From: VKMB-3413 sp041027365
GTDB lineage: Bacteria; Pseudomonadota; Alphaproteobacteria; Rhizobiales; Rhizobiaceae
Direction of reading: 5' to 3'
Length of the DNA stretch: 64,000 nucleotides
NCBI RefSeq assembly: GCF_041027365.1
Contig: NZ_JBFTEH010000001.1
Coordinates: forward strand, 1-64,000
Shown: in pieces, positions 33,469-42,379 of the stretch
How the letters are laid out: each line of letters starts with the position of its first letter
Numbering within the stretch: the stretch's first letter is position 1
The notes under the pieces: generated by a model
What the model was told of the DNA's origin: nothing
The model's input: only the letters and a program-made list of their open reading frames with translations
Databases searched by the model: none
Translations under genes and position numbers: made by a program

Positions 33469-35640
33469 ATGCCCGACATGATCGAGGTTCACGGCCTGAA
33501 GGTCGCGCGGGTTCTCAAGGAATTCGTCGATCGCGAAGCGCTTCCCGAAACCGGGATCGCGCCCGACGCCTTTTGGCCGCGCCTGTCGGCCATTCTGGAG
33601 GATCTGGCGCCGAAGAACCGCGACCTGCTCAAGGTCCGGGACCGCATGCAGGCGGCGATCGACGACTGGCACCGCGAACGCCGCGGCAAGCTGATCGACA
33701 TGAGCGAATACCGGGCGTTCCTGGAGGAGATCGGCTATCTCGTCCCGGAGGGCCCGGACTTCTCGATCGAGACGAGGAACATCGATCCGGAGATCGCGCT
33801 GGTGCCGGGGCCGCAGCTGGTCGTGCCCCTGATGAACGCGCGCTACACGCTGAACGCGGCGAATGCGCGCTGGGGCTCGCTCTACGACGCGCTCTACGGC
33901 ACCGATGCGATGGGCGATGCGCCCGAGGGCAAGGGCTACGACCGGGCCCGCGGCGCACGCGTCGTCTCCTGGGCGAAGAGCTTCCTCGACGGCGTCGCGC
34001 CGCTCGACCGCATCTCCCACATCGACGTTTCGGCCTACACGGTCGAGGGCGGGACGCTGGTCGCCCGCTATGCCGACGGCAAGACGGCGCGGCTGAAGAA
34101 CCCGACGGCCTTCGCCGGCTATCGCGGCGACCCGGCGGCGCCGAGCGCGGTGCTGTTCAAGCACAACGGCCTGCATGTCGAGGTGACGATCGACGCGGAG
34201 GACCGGATCGGCCGCAACGACGGCGCCCATGTCGCCGACATGCTGATGGAATCGGCGGTCTCGACGATCTGCGACTGCGAGGACTCGATCGCGGCCGTCG
34301 ATGCCGAGGACAAGACGGCGGTCTACCGCAACTGGCTCGGCCTGATGAAGGGCGATCTCGAGGACACGTTCGAAAAGGGCGGCGAGACGGTCACCCGGCG
34401 GCTGAACCCCGACCGCGACTATCTCGGCCCGAACGGCACGCCGTTCAGCCTGCCCGGCCGGTCGCTGCTGCTGATCCGCAATGTCGGCCACCTGATGACC
34501 AATCCGGCGATCCTGCTGAAGGACGGGTCGGAGGCGCCGGAAGGCATTCTCGACGCGATGATCACCTCGATGATCGCGATCCACGACCTGAAGAAGACCG
34601 GCGGCTTCAGGAACTCGCGCGCCCGCTCGATCTACATCGTCAAGCCGAAGATGCACGGGCCGGACGAGGTCGCCTTCTCCGACGAGCTCTTCGGCCGCGT
34701 CGAGGACGCGCTCGGCCTCGACCGCTACACGATCAAGATGGGCATCATGGACGAGGAGCGCCGCACCACGGTGAACCTCAAGGAGTGCATCCGCGCCGCC
34801 AAGCACCGGGTGTTCTTCATCAACACCGGCTTCCTCGACCGCACCGGCGACGAGATCCACACCTCGATGGAGGCCGGGCCGATGGTGCGCAAGACCTCGA
34901 TGAAGGACCGCACCTGGATCAAGGCCTATGAGGACTGGAACGTCGACGTCGGCCTTGCCTGCGGCTTCCGGGGCAAGGCGCAGATCGGCAAGGGCATGTG
35001 GGCGGCGCCCGCCAAAATGCACGACATGCTGGCCCAGAAGGTCGGCCACCCGCAGGCGGGGGCCAACTGCGCCTGGGTGCCGAGCCCGACGGCTGCGACG
35101 CTGCACGCCACGCACTACCACAAGGTCGACGTGCTCGCCTGGCAGGACGCCATCGCCGAGAAGGGACGCCGCGCGCTCCTCTCCGACATCCTGACGATCC
35201 CGCTCGCCAACCGCGCCAACTGGCCGGAGGAGCAGGTGAAGGCGGAGCTGCGCAACAACGCGCAGGGCATCCTCGGCTATGTCGTGCGCTGGATCGACCA
35301 GGGCATCGGCTGCTCGACCGTGCCGGACATCGACGATGTCGGGCTGATGGAGGACCGGGCCACCTGCCGGATCTCCTCCCAGCACATCGCCAACTGGCTG
35401 CATCACGGCGTCGTCTCGAAGGACGAGGTGATGGAGGCGATGCAGGAGATGGCGGCGAAGGTCGACCAGCAGAACGCCGGCGACCCGAACTACCAGCCGA
35501 TGGCGCCCCGGTTCGACCAGTCGATCGCCTTCCAGGCGGCCTGCGATCTGGTCTTCCTCGGCCGCGAACAGCCGTCCGGTTACACCGAGCCCGTGCTGCA
35601 TCGGCGGCGGCTGGAAAAGAAGGCCGCCATGGTTTCCTAA
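33469..35640 (+). CDS. glcB: Malate synthase G
   Basis: 723 residues, the same length as E. coli GlcB. It condenses glyoxylate with acetyl-CoA to malate, completing the glyoxylate bypass. Visible conserved parts include CDCEDSIAAVDAEDK (metal-binding acidic cluster), GRSLLLIRNVGHLMTNPAI, KMGIMDEERRTTVNL, NTGFLDRTGDEIHTSM and, late in the chain, GCSTVPDIDDVGLMEDRATCRISSQ-type active-site text. GGAGG precedes the ATG at 33469; the ATG at 33430 is out of the conserved region. Isocitrate lyase is not in the window. Confidence 0.96.
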   Translation: MPDMIEVHGLKVARVLKEFVDREALPETGIAPDAFWPRLSAILEDLAPKNRDLLKVRDRMQAAIDDWHRERRGKLIDMSEYRAFLEEIGYLVPEGPDFSIETRNIDPEIALVPGPQLVVPLMNARYTLNAANARWGSLYDALYGTDAMGDAPEGKGYDRARGARVVSWAKSFLDGVAPLDRISHIDVSAYTVEGGTLVARYADGKTARLKNPTAFAGYRGDPAAPSAVLFKHNGLHVEVTIDAEDRIGRNDGAHVADMLMESAVSTICDCEDSIAAVDAEDKTAVYRNWLGLMKGDLEDTFEKGGETVTRRLNPDRDYLGPNGTPFSLPGRSLLLIRNVGHLMTNPAILLKDGSEAPEGILDAMITSMIAIHDLKKTGGFRNSRARSIYIVKPKMHGPDEVAFSDELFGRVEDALGLDRYTIKMGIMDEERRTTVNLKECIRAAKHRVFFINTGFLDRTGDEIHTSMEAGPMVRKTSMKDRTWIKAYEDWNVDVGLACGFRGKAQIGKGMWAAPAKMHDMLAQKVGHPQAGANCAWVPSPTAATLHATHYHKVDVLAWQDAIAEKGRRALLSDILTIPLANRANWPEEQVKAELRNNAQGILGYVVRWIDQGIGCSTVPDIDDVGLMEDRATCRISSQHIANWLHHGVVSKDEVMEAMQEMAAKVDQQNAGDPNYQPMAPRFDQSIAFQAACDLVFLGREQPSGYTEPVLHRRRLEKKAAMVS

Positions 35641-35695
35641 GACCTTAGGACAAGTGTGGCCGAATGCCGCACGTCTGACCGGATAACCTCCTTCG

Positions 35696-35731
35696 AGCGG
35701 GCGCGCCCATGACGGGTTCGCCCGCTTTTTC
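35696..35731 (+). terminator. Rho-independent terminator after glcB
   Basis: 8-bp stem AGCGGGCG (35696-35703)/CGCCCGCT (35719-35726) with further pairing in the loop, followed by TTTT within the TTTTTC run at 35726-35731. Confidence 0.8.
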
Positions 35732-36020
35732 ATCGACATACGATAATTCATTCTGGATGATAAATCGCTTGGGCAACAATAGGTTGCGCGGCCGAATCGC
35801 GCTTGGTAAGGTAAAATTATCAAATGTGTAACCGTGTTGTTTTGGCACAGTCGAGGCGCCGGGAGAGGCCCTGTGTGACAATGGCGCACCGGGTTGAGCA
35901 TTCGGTCACCGGCCTTTAACGAACGGTCGATTCCTCCGGCGTTTTCAAGAAGATCGCCGACAGGAAATCGACAGACAAGAACCGGCACGCGCAGCCGACC
36001 GTGCCATTGGGAGACGAAAC
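35732..36020. other. AT-richer intergenic region before the MarR gene
   Basis: This 289-bp stretch is markedly richer in A and T than its surroundings (around 35,740-35,850), as expected for a promoter and operator region. I could not fix a single promoter; TTGGTA near 35,800 followed by an A/T-rich spacer is the best -35 candidate. No ORF is convincing. Confidence 0.35.
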
Positions 36021-36491
36021 ATGCCGCAGCTTCTTCCGAGCAATTCGCTCGGTTTCCTCATCGTCGATGTCGCCCGCCTGTTCCGTCAGGAGTTCGAGCA
36101 CGCCGTCGTGGAAGCCGGGGTGGAACTGACGCCGGGCGAGTTGCGGGCACTCGCGCATGTTGCGCGCTTCAAGGGGGCGCGGCAGGCCGTGCTGGCCGAG
36201 CGCATGGGCGTCGAGCCGATGACGCTCTCGGCCTATCTCGACCGGCTGGAGTCGCGCGGCCTCGTCACGCGCGCCACCGATCCGAACGATCGCCGGGCGA
36301 AGGTCGTCAATCCGACCGACGCCGCCGAGGTCGTCTTCGAGAACACCCGTCCGATCGCCGCGAAGGTCTTCGAGCGGATCACCGACGGCTTTACCGACGA
36401 GGAGCGCGATACCGTCCGGGCGCTGCTGACGCGCATGCGCGCCAACCTGACCAAGGACCCCTACATCCTCGGAGATGCGGCGGCGGCTTGA
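36021..36491 (+). CDS. MarR-family transcriptional regulator
   Basis: 156-residue winged-helix repressor. The DNA-binding part reads ALAHVARFKGARQAVLAERMG, VEPMTLSAYLDRLESRGLV, then TRATDPNDRRAKVV, the MarR beta-wing with its conserved Asp-x-Arg. The start LGFLIVDVARLFRQEFEHAV and the general layout resemble LdtR, the regulator of L,D-transpeptidase and osmotic-stress genes in Rhizobiales; since two L,D-transpeptidases are encoded 22 kb away, this is plausible but unproven. Its upstream region is AT-rich. Confidence 0.85.
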   Translation: MPQLLPSNSLGFLIVDVARLFRQEFEHAVVEAGVELTPGELRALAHVARFKGARQAVLAERMGVEPMTLSAYLDRLESRGLVTRATDPNDRRAKVVNPTDAAEVVFENTRPIAAKVFERITDGFTDEERDTVRALLTRMRANLTKDPYILGDAAAA

Positions 36492-36521
36492 TCTGGACGG
36501 GACGCCTCCGGTCCGGCCGCG

Positions 36522-37109
36522 TCAGTAGACGCCGGGGATGATCCGCGCGGTGCGGGTCCGGTAGGCGCGATAGGCGTCGCCGAAGGTCTCTTCCATCATC
36601 CGTTCCTCCGGCCCGATCCGCGAGAAGAACAGGATGCCGAAGCCGACGAGCCCCGCCGGGCCGGCGATCCAGTTCGGCAGGAGCAGGGCCTGGGCGAGCG
36701 CCATCGCCCAGAAGGCCGAGTACATCGGGTGGCGCAGGCGCCGGTAGATGCCGGACGTCACCAGTTCGTGCTGCTCGCGGATGTCGAGCGAGACCGACCA
36801 CATCCGCCCGAGTGCCTTGTGGGTCAGGCGGAAGAGGACGAGCGCCACGATCATCACCACGACGCCGGCCGCGATCTGCAGCCAGGACGCCGGATAGCTC
36901 GCAAAGCGCGGCCAGCCGCTGGCGACGAAGATGCCCGGCACGATGCCGAGGCCGCTGAACGAGATCAGCATCCGGATCGTCTCGGCCGCGCCGCGCTTGG
37001 TCGCCGCCACGCGCTTGCGCTTCGCCCGCCGCTCGAACGGGTAGCGGATGACATACCAGCCCACGACGGTGAGCACCCACAGGATCTTGCCGGCGAGGAG
37101 CGCGGTCAT
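36522..37109 (-). CDS. Membrane methyltransferase, isoprenylcysteine/phospholipid type
   Basis: 195 residues with about four membrane helices. The C-terminal SAM-binding motif is visible: LVTSGIYRRLRHPMYSAFWA, GPEERMMEETFGDAYRAYR and the end RTARIIPGVY. This is the ICMT/PEMT-like fold that methylates lipids or lipid-linked thiols in the membrane. The substrate in bacteria is generally unknown. The start overlaps the stop of the upstream gene by 4 bp (ATGA), so the two are translationally coupled. Confidence 0.83.
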   Translation of the reverse strand: MTALLAGKILWVLTVVGWYVIRYPFERRAKRKRVAATKRGAAETIRMLISFSGLGIVPGIFVASGWPRFASYPASWLQIAAGVVVMIVALVLFRLTHKALGRMWSVSLDIREQHELVTSGIYRRLRHPMYSAFWAMALAQALLLPNWIAGPAGLVGFGILFFSRIGPEERMMEETFGDAYRAYRTRTARIIPGVY

Positions 37110-38356
37110 CGCTCGTCTCCCTCTGTCATGCGACGCTCCTTGGACGGTCCGGATTCCGCCGCTCGTTCGGGCGCGGCCATTCCTGCGGGCGGATGTTTCG
37201 CCGCGGTCAGCGGCGGCACGTCGACGCTCCTGGTCTCGGCGAAGTCGCCGACGGGGTTCGGCCCCATGAGAAGCATGTGGAACGAATAGGGGCAGCGGCG
37301 TTCGACCGGCAGGACGAACTGCCGGTGCAGGCGGAAGAAGTCGCGCTTGATCCTGCGGTAGGTCTCCGGCTTGACCATGTGCTTGAAGTGGACGCGAACC
37401 ACCTTCGGGGTGCGGCCGTCCCTGATCTTCAGCGACGTCGCCGGGTTGGACTTGTAGAAGTTGATCGGGTCGGAAAGGCCCTGGCAGTCGGTCCAGGGGA
37501 GCTCGTGGCGGGCGACCAGGCTCGCCACCGCTTGGCGCTGCGCCTTTGCCGCGGGATGCAGCGCGGTCTTCATCAGGCTGGAGCCGACGGTGACGATCTG
37601 GAAGCGCCGATCGAGCACGAGGCCGCCGGCGAGCGCCGCGGCGAGGGCCGGCACCGCCATGGAGGCGCCGAGGCTGTGGGCGGCGAGCACCGTCTCGTCC
37701 GCCGGATGCGCCCGCATGGCGGCGGCGATGGCGGCTGCCTGCCGCTCCACCCGCTGCCCGATCGCAGGGTTGCGGCCGCGGCAGATGTCGCGCGCCATCG
37801 CCCAGTCGTCCATGGCGGTGAGAAGATGCATGCGGCGGTCGGCGAGGAGGAGCAGGCCGGCGAAGAGCGCGAGGCCGAGGAGGGCGCCGGCGGCGACGCC
37901 GAAGGCACCGGCGATCCAGGCGGCGGCGAGGCTGCCGGCAAGCCAGCCGATCGCGGCCGCGGCGGCGGTGACGACGATCGGGAAGAGGTAGAAGAAGCCG
38001 TAGCGCCAGCTGACGCGATAGTAGCGAAAGACGGTGCCGCTGATCAGGAAGTCGGCCAGCGCCACGAGGCCTGCGGCAAAGCGCAGGGCGGCCGGCCGGG
38101 CGCGATAGGCGAGGATGAGGTCGCCCCAGTCGCAGAAGACGATCCGCGTGCGGGTGCGAAAGCCCGTGCCGGCGAGGGCGGTGTCCAGCACGGGGAAGAG
38201 AGGATCGTCCAGGATCGGCGTCGCCGGCGCATGTTCGAGGGAGCAGCCCCAGAGCGCGGCGGCGCTTTCGGCGCCGCGCACGAAGCGCCGGATATGCGCG
38301 TCCGCCCGCATCGGTTCGAAGCCTGGAAACAGGAAGACGAGCCTGTCCGCGATCAT
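37106..38356 (-). CDS. Uncharacterised membrane protein with a serine-hydrolase-like motif
   Basis: 416 residues. The N-terminus MIADRLVFLFPGFEPM looks like an alpha/beta-hydrolase first strand followed by an oxyanion-type GFEP. About three hydrophobic segments lie in residues 95-175. A nucleophile-elbow-like TVLAAHSLGASMAVPALAAA follows near residue 225. Later RFQIVTVGSSLMKTAL and FHMLLMGPN keep the hydrolase feel. A Pro/Ala-rich tail closes the protein. It resembles lipase/esterase-fold proteins but with an inserted membrane region; I know no named family. Coupled to the membrane methyltransferase downstream. Confidence 0.65.
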   Translation of the reverse strand: MIADRLVFLFPGFEPMRADAHIRRFVRGAESAAALWGCSLEHAPATPILDDPLFPVLDTALAGTGFRTRTRIVFCDWGDLILAYRARPAALRFAAGLVALADFLISGTVFRYYRVSWRYGFFYLFPIVVTAAAAAIGWLAGSLAAAWIAGAFGVAAGALLGLALFAGLLLLADRRMHLLTAMDDWAMARDICRGRNPAIGQRVERQAAAIAAAMRAHPADETVLAAHSLGASMAVPALAAALAGGLVLDRRFQIVTVGSSLMKTALHPAAKAQRQAVASLVARHELPWTDCQGLSDPINFYKSNPATSLKIRDGRTPKVVRVHFKHMVKPETYRRIKRDFFRLHRQFVLPVERRCPYSFHMLLMGPNPVGDFAETRSVDVPPLTAAKHPPAGMAAPERAAESGPSKERRMTEGDER

Positions 38357-38586
38357 GAATCCTCCCGCTCCGTCCGCACTGGCGGCGCGACCTGGCGGCG
38401 GGAGCCGCTTGCCGGTCGACCGCAGGCGCGGGCGATGAATGGGCAGGGGTAGATCAGCCGATGCGAAATGAGAAGGGGAGGACGGGCCTCAGCGGCCGCC
38501 GGAAGAGGCCGCGTGACGCAGGGCGATGCTGGTGTTGCGGGCTGGCCATGCCGCCCCGCGCCGATCGCCGCTGCTCGCCGGCCGGG

Positions 38587-39594
38587 TCAGGCCGCCTGCC
38601 GGGCCTTGCCGACCGCCTGCATCGCCTCCGCGGCGATCGTGAAGGAGCGCTTGCGGGCGGCATGATCGTGGATCTGGCCGGTGAGGATCACCTCGTCTGG
38701 CCGGTACCGCTCGACGAGGCGCGAAAGCGCGCCCTCGACGCTCGCCGGCGATCCGGTCGCGGAGACCGCGAGCGCCTGGTCGACCATCGCCTTCGCCATC
38801 GGATCGACCTTGGAGGCGAGGTCCTCGACCGGACGCGGCAGCTTGCCGGGATGTCCCGTGCGCAGGTTGATGAAGGCCTGCTCCATCGAGCTCTTGAGGA
38901 AGACGGCTTCCTCGTCGGTATCCGCGGCGAAGACGTTGGCGGCGAGGATGAAGTAGGGCTGCGGCCAGCGCTCGGACGGCCGGTAGGTCTCGCGGTAGAT
39001 CTCGACCGCCTGGTCGAGGGCGGCCGGCGCGAAATGCGAGGCAAATGCGTAGGGCAGGCCGAGATGCGCCGCGAGCTGCGCGCCGAACAGGCTGGAGCCG
39101 AGGATGAACAGCGGCACGCGCGTGCCTTCGCCGGGAATGGCGCGCAGGCGCTGTCCCTCGCCGGCCGGCTCGAAATAGGCCATCAGCTCGACCACGTCCT
39201 GCGGAAAGCTGTCGGAGGCGTCGAGATTGCGGCGGAGCGCCCGCGCGGTCCCCATGTCGGTCCCGGGGGCGCGGCCGAGGCCGAGGTCGACGCGGTCCGG
39301 ATAGAGCGTCGCGAGCGTTCCGAACTGCTCGGCGATGACGAGCGGGGAGTGGTTCGGCAGCATCACGCCGCCGGCGCCGATCCGGATCGTCTTCGTCGCG
39401 GCGGCCACGAAGCCGAGCGTGACGGACGTCGCGGCACTCGCGATGCCCGGCATGTTGTGATGCTCGGCCATCCAGAAGCGGCGGTAGCCGAGATCCTCGG
39501 CGTGACGCGCGAGATCGGCGGAATTCAGGAGCGCCGCGCGCGCGTCGGAGCCGTCGGGGACGGGCGAGAGGTCGAGGACGGAATACGGCAGCAT
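38587..39594 (-). CDS. LLM-class flavin-dependent oxidoreductase
   Basis: 335-residue luciferase-like TIM-barrel monooxygenase (YhbW/MsnO8-like). The start is MLPYSVLDLSPVPDGSDARA; further blocks are RFWMAEHHNMPGIASAATS, GAGGVMLPNHSPLVIAEQFG and RVDLGLGRAPGTD, all typical. Probably uses reduced FMN; substrate unknown. It is a single-gene unit; the 230-bp gap to the upstream divergent region (38357-38586) has nothing clear. Confidence 0.9.
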   Translation of the reverse strand: MLPYSVLDLSPVPDGSDARAALLNSADLARHAEDLGYRRFWMAEHHNMPGIASAATSVTLGFVAAATKTIRIGAGGVMLPNHSPLVIAEQFGTLATLYPDRVDLGLGRAPGTDMGTARALRRNLDASDSFPQDVVELMAYFEPAGEGQRLRAIPGEGTRVPLFILGSSLFGAQLAAHLGLPYAFASHFAPAALDQAVEIYRETYRPSERWPQPYFILAANVFAADTDEEAVFLKSSMEQAFINLRTGHPGKLPRPVEDLASKVDPMAKAMVDQALAVSATGSPASVEGALSRLVERYRPDEVILTGQIHDHAARKRSFTIAAEAMQAVGKARQAA

Positions 39595-39924
39595 GGAAAA
39601 CCTCGTTTTGCGATCGCGCAGATTACATGGGGAGGCGGCGGCGGTTCGGCAGCAGGACGAACGCTGTGTCGCCGTCGCCGTGACGGCGCGCCGGCCTGTA
39701 TGGGAATGGGAAAGAGCATCCCTCGGCCTGTTCGCCCTGGTCGGACCCCCTGCGATGCGACGCGCGCGGACATGTCGAAATGTAACCGGGGCGGCTGATA
39801 TATTTCCCTATGTTGCGGAGGCGGTTGCGGCAAGCAACGGTTAACGTTTGCCGCCCAGCGTCCGGCGGACGGATGCTCCGCCGCAGGGGCCGTCCGCTCC
39901 CGTCCCCCCGCTTTCGAGGCAATC
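39595..39924. other. Intergenic region with a weak promoter and a palindrome
   Basis: A TCGAAA (39775-39780), 18 bp, TATATT (39799-39804) pair could drive the gene at 39925. An imperfect palindrome, GGCAA (39829-39833) to TTGCC (39848-39852) with AACG/CGTT inside, lies between it and the gene and includes a single TTAAC CtrA half-site. Confidence 0.4.
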
Positions 39925-40443
39925 ATGTCGCTCACGATCTCTTCCGGTTCAGGCTCCGTCGCCAGCAGCCTGATGTCGACCACCGGCACGGACGCGTCCT
40001 CTTCGGACGACGCCGCCGCCATCCAGCAGAAGCTGACGGCCGCCGAACAGGCGCTCGCCGAGGCGGAGGCTGCACAGAACGCCGACGAGATGGCGACGCA
40101 GCAGGCGCTGGTCGACCAGTACACCGCCCAGCTTGCCGCCGCCCAGAAGTCGACGTCGGCGAGCAGCTCGCAGCCGGCGGCCGTGTCCGGTGCCGGGGCG
40201 ACCTCGCAGGCCGGGCAGGGCGGCCAGGTCACCGGCGCCAACGGGCTCTCCGGCAGCCGGAGCGATCTGTCGGTCCTCAACCAGCTCGCGGCTGCCAACA
40301 ATGACGGCGACGCCGACGACGCGACGGCGTCCGCCTCCGCAGCGGACACAGACGCCAAGAGCAGCGCCGTCGTCGACGAGTACAAGGCGAACATGGCCGA
40401 GCAGGCCGACGCCGCGCAGGGCGGGGAGCAGGCCGCCGCCTGA
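39925..40443 (+). CDS. Low-complexity Ser/Ala/Gln-rich protein with a coiled-coil core
   Basis: 172 residues, no signal peptide. The start MSLTISSGSGSVASSLMS, the central helix AAIQQKLTAAEQALAEAEAA and the Ser/Gly/Gln stretches resemble secreted type I or flagellar-rod-type substrates, or a phasin-like surface protein, but I recognise no family. Composition is strongly biased (Ala, Ser, Asp, Gln), acidic, with no Cys or Trp. It has its own upstream region and ends 163 bp before the DUF1206 gene. Confidence 0.6.
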   Translation: MSLTISSGSGSVASSLMSTTGTDASSSDDAAAIQQKLTAAEQALAEAEAAQNADEMATQQALVDQYTAQLAAAQKSTSASSSQPAAVSGAGATSQAGQGGQVTGANGLSGSRSDLSVLNQLAAANNDGDADDATASASAADTDAKSSAVVDEYKANMAEQADAAQGGEQAAA

Positions 40444-40552
40444 TCCCGCCGCGTCGACGGTGCCGCCGGCAGGCGGTCCTGGTCGAGGCCCGCGGCTGCA
40501 CGCGGTCGTTCGCGCGGCGCGCGGCATGAGACATAGGCCAGAGCTGCCGGAC

Positions 40553-40577
40553 GGAACCGGCGCGGCCATCGGCGGTT
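40553..40577 (+). promoter_or_regulatory. EcfG/RpoE2-type motif before the DUF1206 gene
   Basis: GGAAC (40553-40557), 18 bases, TT (40576-40577); the ATG at 40606 lies 28 bases downstream. Confidence 0.45.
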
Positions 40578-40605
40578 TGCCCTCTCGAACATGTGAGGGA
40601 AGCCG

Positions 40606-41520
40606 ATGGCAGGACAGAGCGACGAAACGCCCGGATGGGTCGACCCCGTGATGCGTGGCGGCTACACCGCGCGCGGGACGGTGAACCTTCTGATCGGCGT
40701 CTTCGCCTTCAGCGCGGCCTGGTACGGCTCGGGTGAGGCCGAGGGGACCAAGGGGGCGTTGCAGGATCTGCTCGGCGGCTGGCTCGGCGTCCTTCTCTTG
40801 GCGCTCATCGCTCTCGGCCTCGTCGCCTATGCCGCATGGCGGGCGATCGACGGCTGGATGGATCTCGAGGATCATGGAAGCGGTGCGAAGGGCTTCGTCG
40901 CGCGCGGCGGCATGTTCGTCACCGCCCTCGTCAATCTCGGCATCGCGGCCTATGCGACGTCGCTGATCTTCTCCGGCGGCTTCTTCGGCTCCTCCGGGTC
41001 AGGCGGCTCGGGCGCCGGCGGGAGTTCCGGATCGGGAGGCGCGCAGGGCGTCACGGCCTGGCTGATGTCCTATCCCTTCGGGCGCTGGATCGTCGTCGGC
41101 GTCGGGATCGCGATCCTCGGCGCCGGCATCTACTACTTCGTCAAGGCCTATACGGGAAAGTACAAGTCGCACCTGCGGTCGACCTCGACGAGCGAGCGGC
41201 TGGACCCGCTCTGCAAGCTAGGTCTCGTCGCGGAGGGCGTCGTGATCGTCATCGTCGGATGCTTCTTCGTCTATGCCGGCTGGACGCACGATCCGAGCCA
41301 GGCCGGCGGCATCGGCGCGGCGCTGCGGACGGTGCAGCACCAGGCGTTCGGCCGGGTCCTGCTCGGCGCGGTCGCGATCGGCCTCGTCTTCTATTTCGTC
41401 TACTGCCTGATCGAGGCAATCTACCGGGTCATCCCGCGGCTCGCCGGCGAGGACACGATCACCGTCGCCGACCGGCTGCAGGACAAGGCCGAGAGGCGGG
41501 TGAAGAGCGCCGCGACCTGA
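40606..41520 (+). CDS. DUF1206 family membrane protein
   Basis: 304 residues built from three repeats of two membrane helices: GGYTARGTVNLLIGVFAF, GMFVTALVNLGIAAYATS and LCKLGLVAEGVVIVIVGCFF each open a unit. A Gly/Ser-rich loop separates units two and three (GSSGSGGSGAGGSSGSGG). DUF1206 is of unknown function, often in stress-regulated or GC-rich genomes. A stress-type promoter motif precedes it. The C-terminus is basic and cytoplasmic. Confidence 0.88.
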   Translation: MAGQSDETPGWVDPVMRGGYTARGTVNLLIGVFAFSAAWYGSGEAEGTKGALQDLLGGWLGVLLLALIALGLVAYAAWRAIDGWMDLEDHGSGAKGFVARGGMFVTALVNLGIAAYATSLIFSGGFFGSSGSGGSGAGGSSGSGGAQGVTAWLMSYPFGRWIVVGVGIAILGAGIYYFVKAYTGKYKSHLRSTSTSERLDPLCKLGLVAEGVVIVIVGCFFVYAGWTHDPSQAGGIGAALRTVQHQAFGRVLLGAVAIGLVFYFVYCLIEAIYRVIPRLAGEDTITVADRLQDKAERRVKSAAT

Positions 41521-41541
41521 ATCGTTCCCGGCTGCGAGCGG

Positions 41542-41568
41542 CCCGGGCAGCACCGCAGCCCGCCCGGG
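41542..41568. terminator. Possible bidirectional terminator
   Basis: 7-bp GC stem (CCCGGGC 41542-41548/GCCCGGG 41562-41568) in the 61-bp gap between two convergent genes. No T-run. Confidence 0.4.
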
Positions 41569-41581
41569 ACCGGAACTTTCG

Positions 41582-42031
41582 TCAGAGCGACTGCGCCGTG
41601 CTCTGCATCCATTCGCGATGCCGGCGCTCGTCACCGAGCGCCTTGTCGAAGAACGCCTTCGACTTCGGGACGGCATCCGGATGCATCGAGGCGCGCTCGT
41701 AGGCGGTGACCGTGTCGTCCTCGTTGGTCTTCATCGCCTTGAGGATCTGCTTGTCGCCGGCGAGGTCCGCGAGCGCGATCTTGCCGGTCGTCAGATACTG
41801 CTTGGCGTCGCCCTGCTCGGGCGCCTCAATGCCGAGTTCGCGCGCCATCTCCTTCAACGTGTCGAGATGCTGCAGGTGATCCTGCCGAAACTCGGAGACC
41901 TGGCGACTGAAGGTCGCGTCGCCGAGCTTGTCGATCGTGCTCTCATAGGCGGCGATCGCATCGCGTTCGAGATAGATGAGGTCGGTGACCAGGTTCTTGA
42001 TGTCCGACTCGTTGCCGACAGTGGTAGCCAT
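41582..42031 (-). CDS. Ferritin-like four-helix protein (DUF2383, PA2169 family)
   Basis: 149 residues. Four helices with carboxylate and His ligands: DLIYLERDAIAAYESTIDKL, FRQDHLQHLDTLKEMA, KTNEDDTVTAYERAS and LGDERRHREWMQS. The E-x6-Y and E-x2-H type spacing suggests a di-iron or related metal site. Such proteins are often induced in stationary phase or stress. The ATG at 42029-42031 is preferred, with AAGG 9 bases upstream. A stress-type promoter motif lies about 140 bp upstream on the same strand. Confidence 0.83.
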   Translation of the reverse strand: MATTVGNESDIKNLVTDLIYLERDAIAAYESTIDKLGDATFSRQVSEFRQDHLQHLDTLKEMARELGIEAPEQGDAKQYLTTGKIALADLAGDKQILKAMKTNEDDTVTAYERASMHPDAVPKSKAFFDKALGDERRHREWMQSTAQSL

Positions 42032-42170
42032 GGTGTCCATCCTTGGATTGGTGTTCGATGCCCGTATGCGGCGGGCAGGGCGGCCTCCGATGATGGTGGT
42101 CGCCGCGCGCCGGACCGGGCTGCGGCGGCGGGCAAGATATTGAAGATGCTTGCGCCGTCGGCTCCGGGGC

Positions 42171-42198
42171 AAAACTGGCAGCAGGCAGGACCCGTTCC
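42171..42198 (-). promoter_or_regulatory. EcfG/RpoE2-type motif upstream of the ferritin-like gene
   Basis: On the minus strand GGAAC (42194-42198), 19 bases, then TTTT (42171-42174). The leader would be about 135 bases, longer than for the other examples. The rest of this 348-bp gap (42032-42379) has the rnpB promoter and nothing else clear. Confidence 0.35.
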
Positions 42199-42344
42199 GG
42201 TCTTTCCGCCGTCGATCGCGAAGACATCGTAGCCGGCGATCCTTGGCCGGCGGACGAGCGGAAGCCGCCGGCGCGGCGCCTGGCCGGCGGGAGGCCGGTG
42301 GCTCCGGCCGGTATCACGCCTGCGATCGCCGCGCCGTTTCGCCC

Positions 42345-42373
42345 TTGACTTCGCTCACCCCGGCGGACACTGA
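42345..42373 (+). promoter_or_regulatory. Likely rnpB promoter
   Basis: TTGACT (42345-42350), 17 bases, CACTGA (42368-42373); the predicted start is 42380, exactly the first base of the P1 helix of the RNase P RNA. The -10 element is a poor match, the position is good. Confidence 0.5.
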
Positions 42374-42379
42374 CGGGGC

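Noticed and set aside
33028..35988. 986-codon minus-strand open frame opposite malate synthase
   Set aside because: Shadow of glcB; no domains and it runs through a real terminator.
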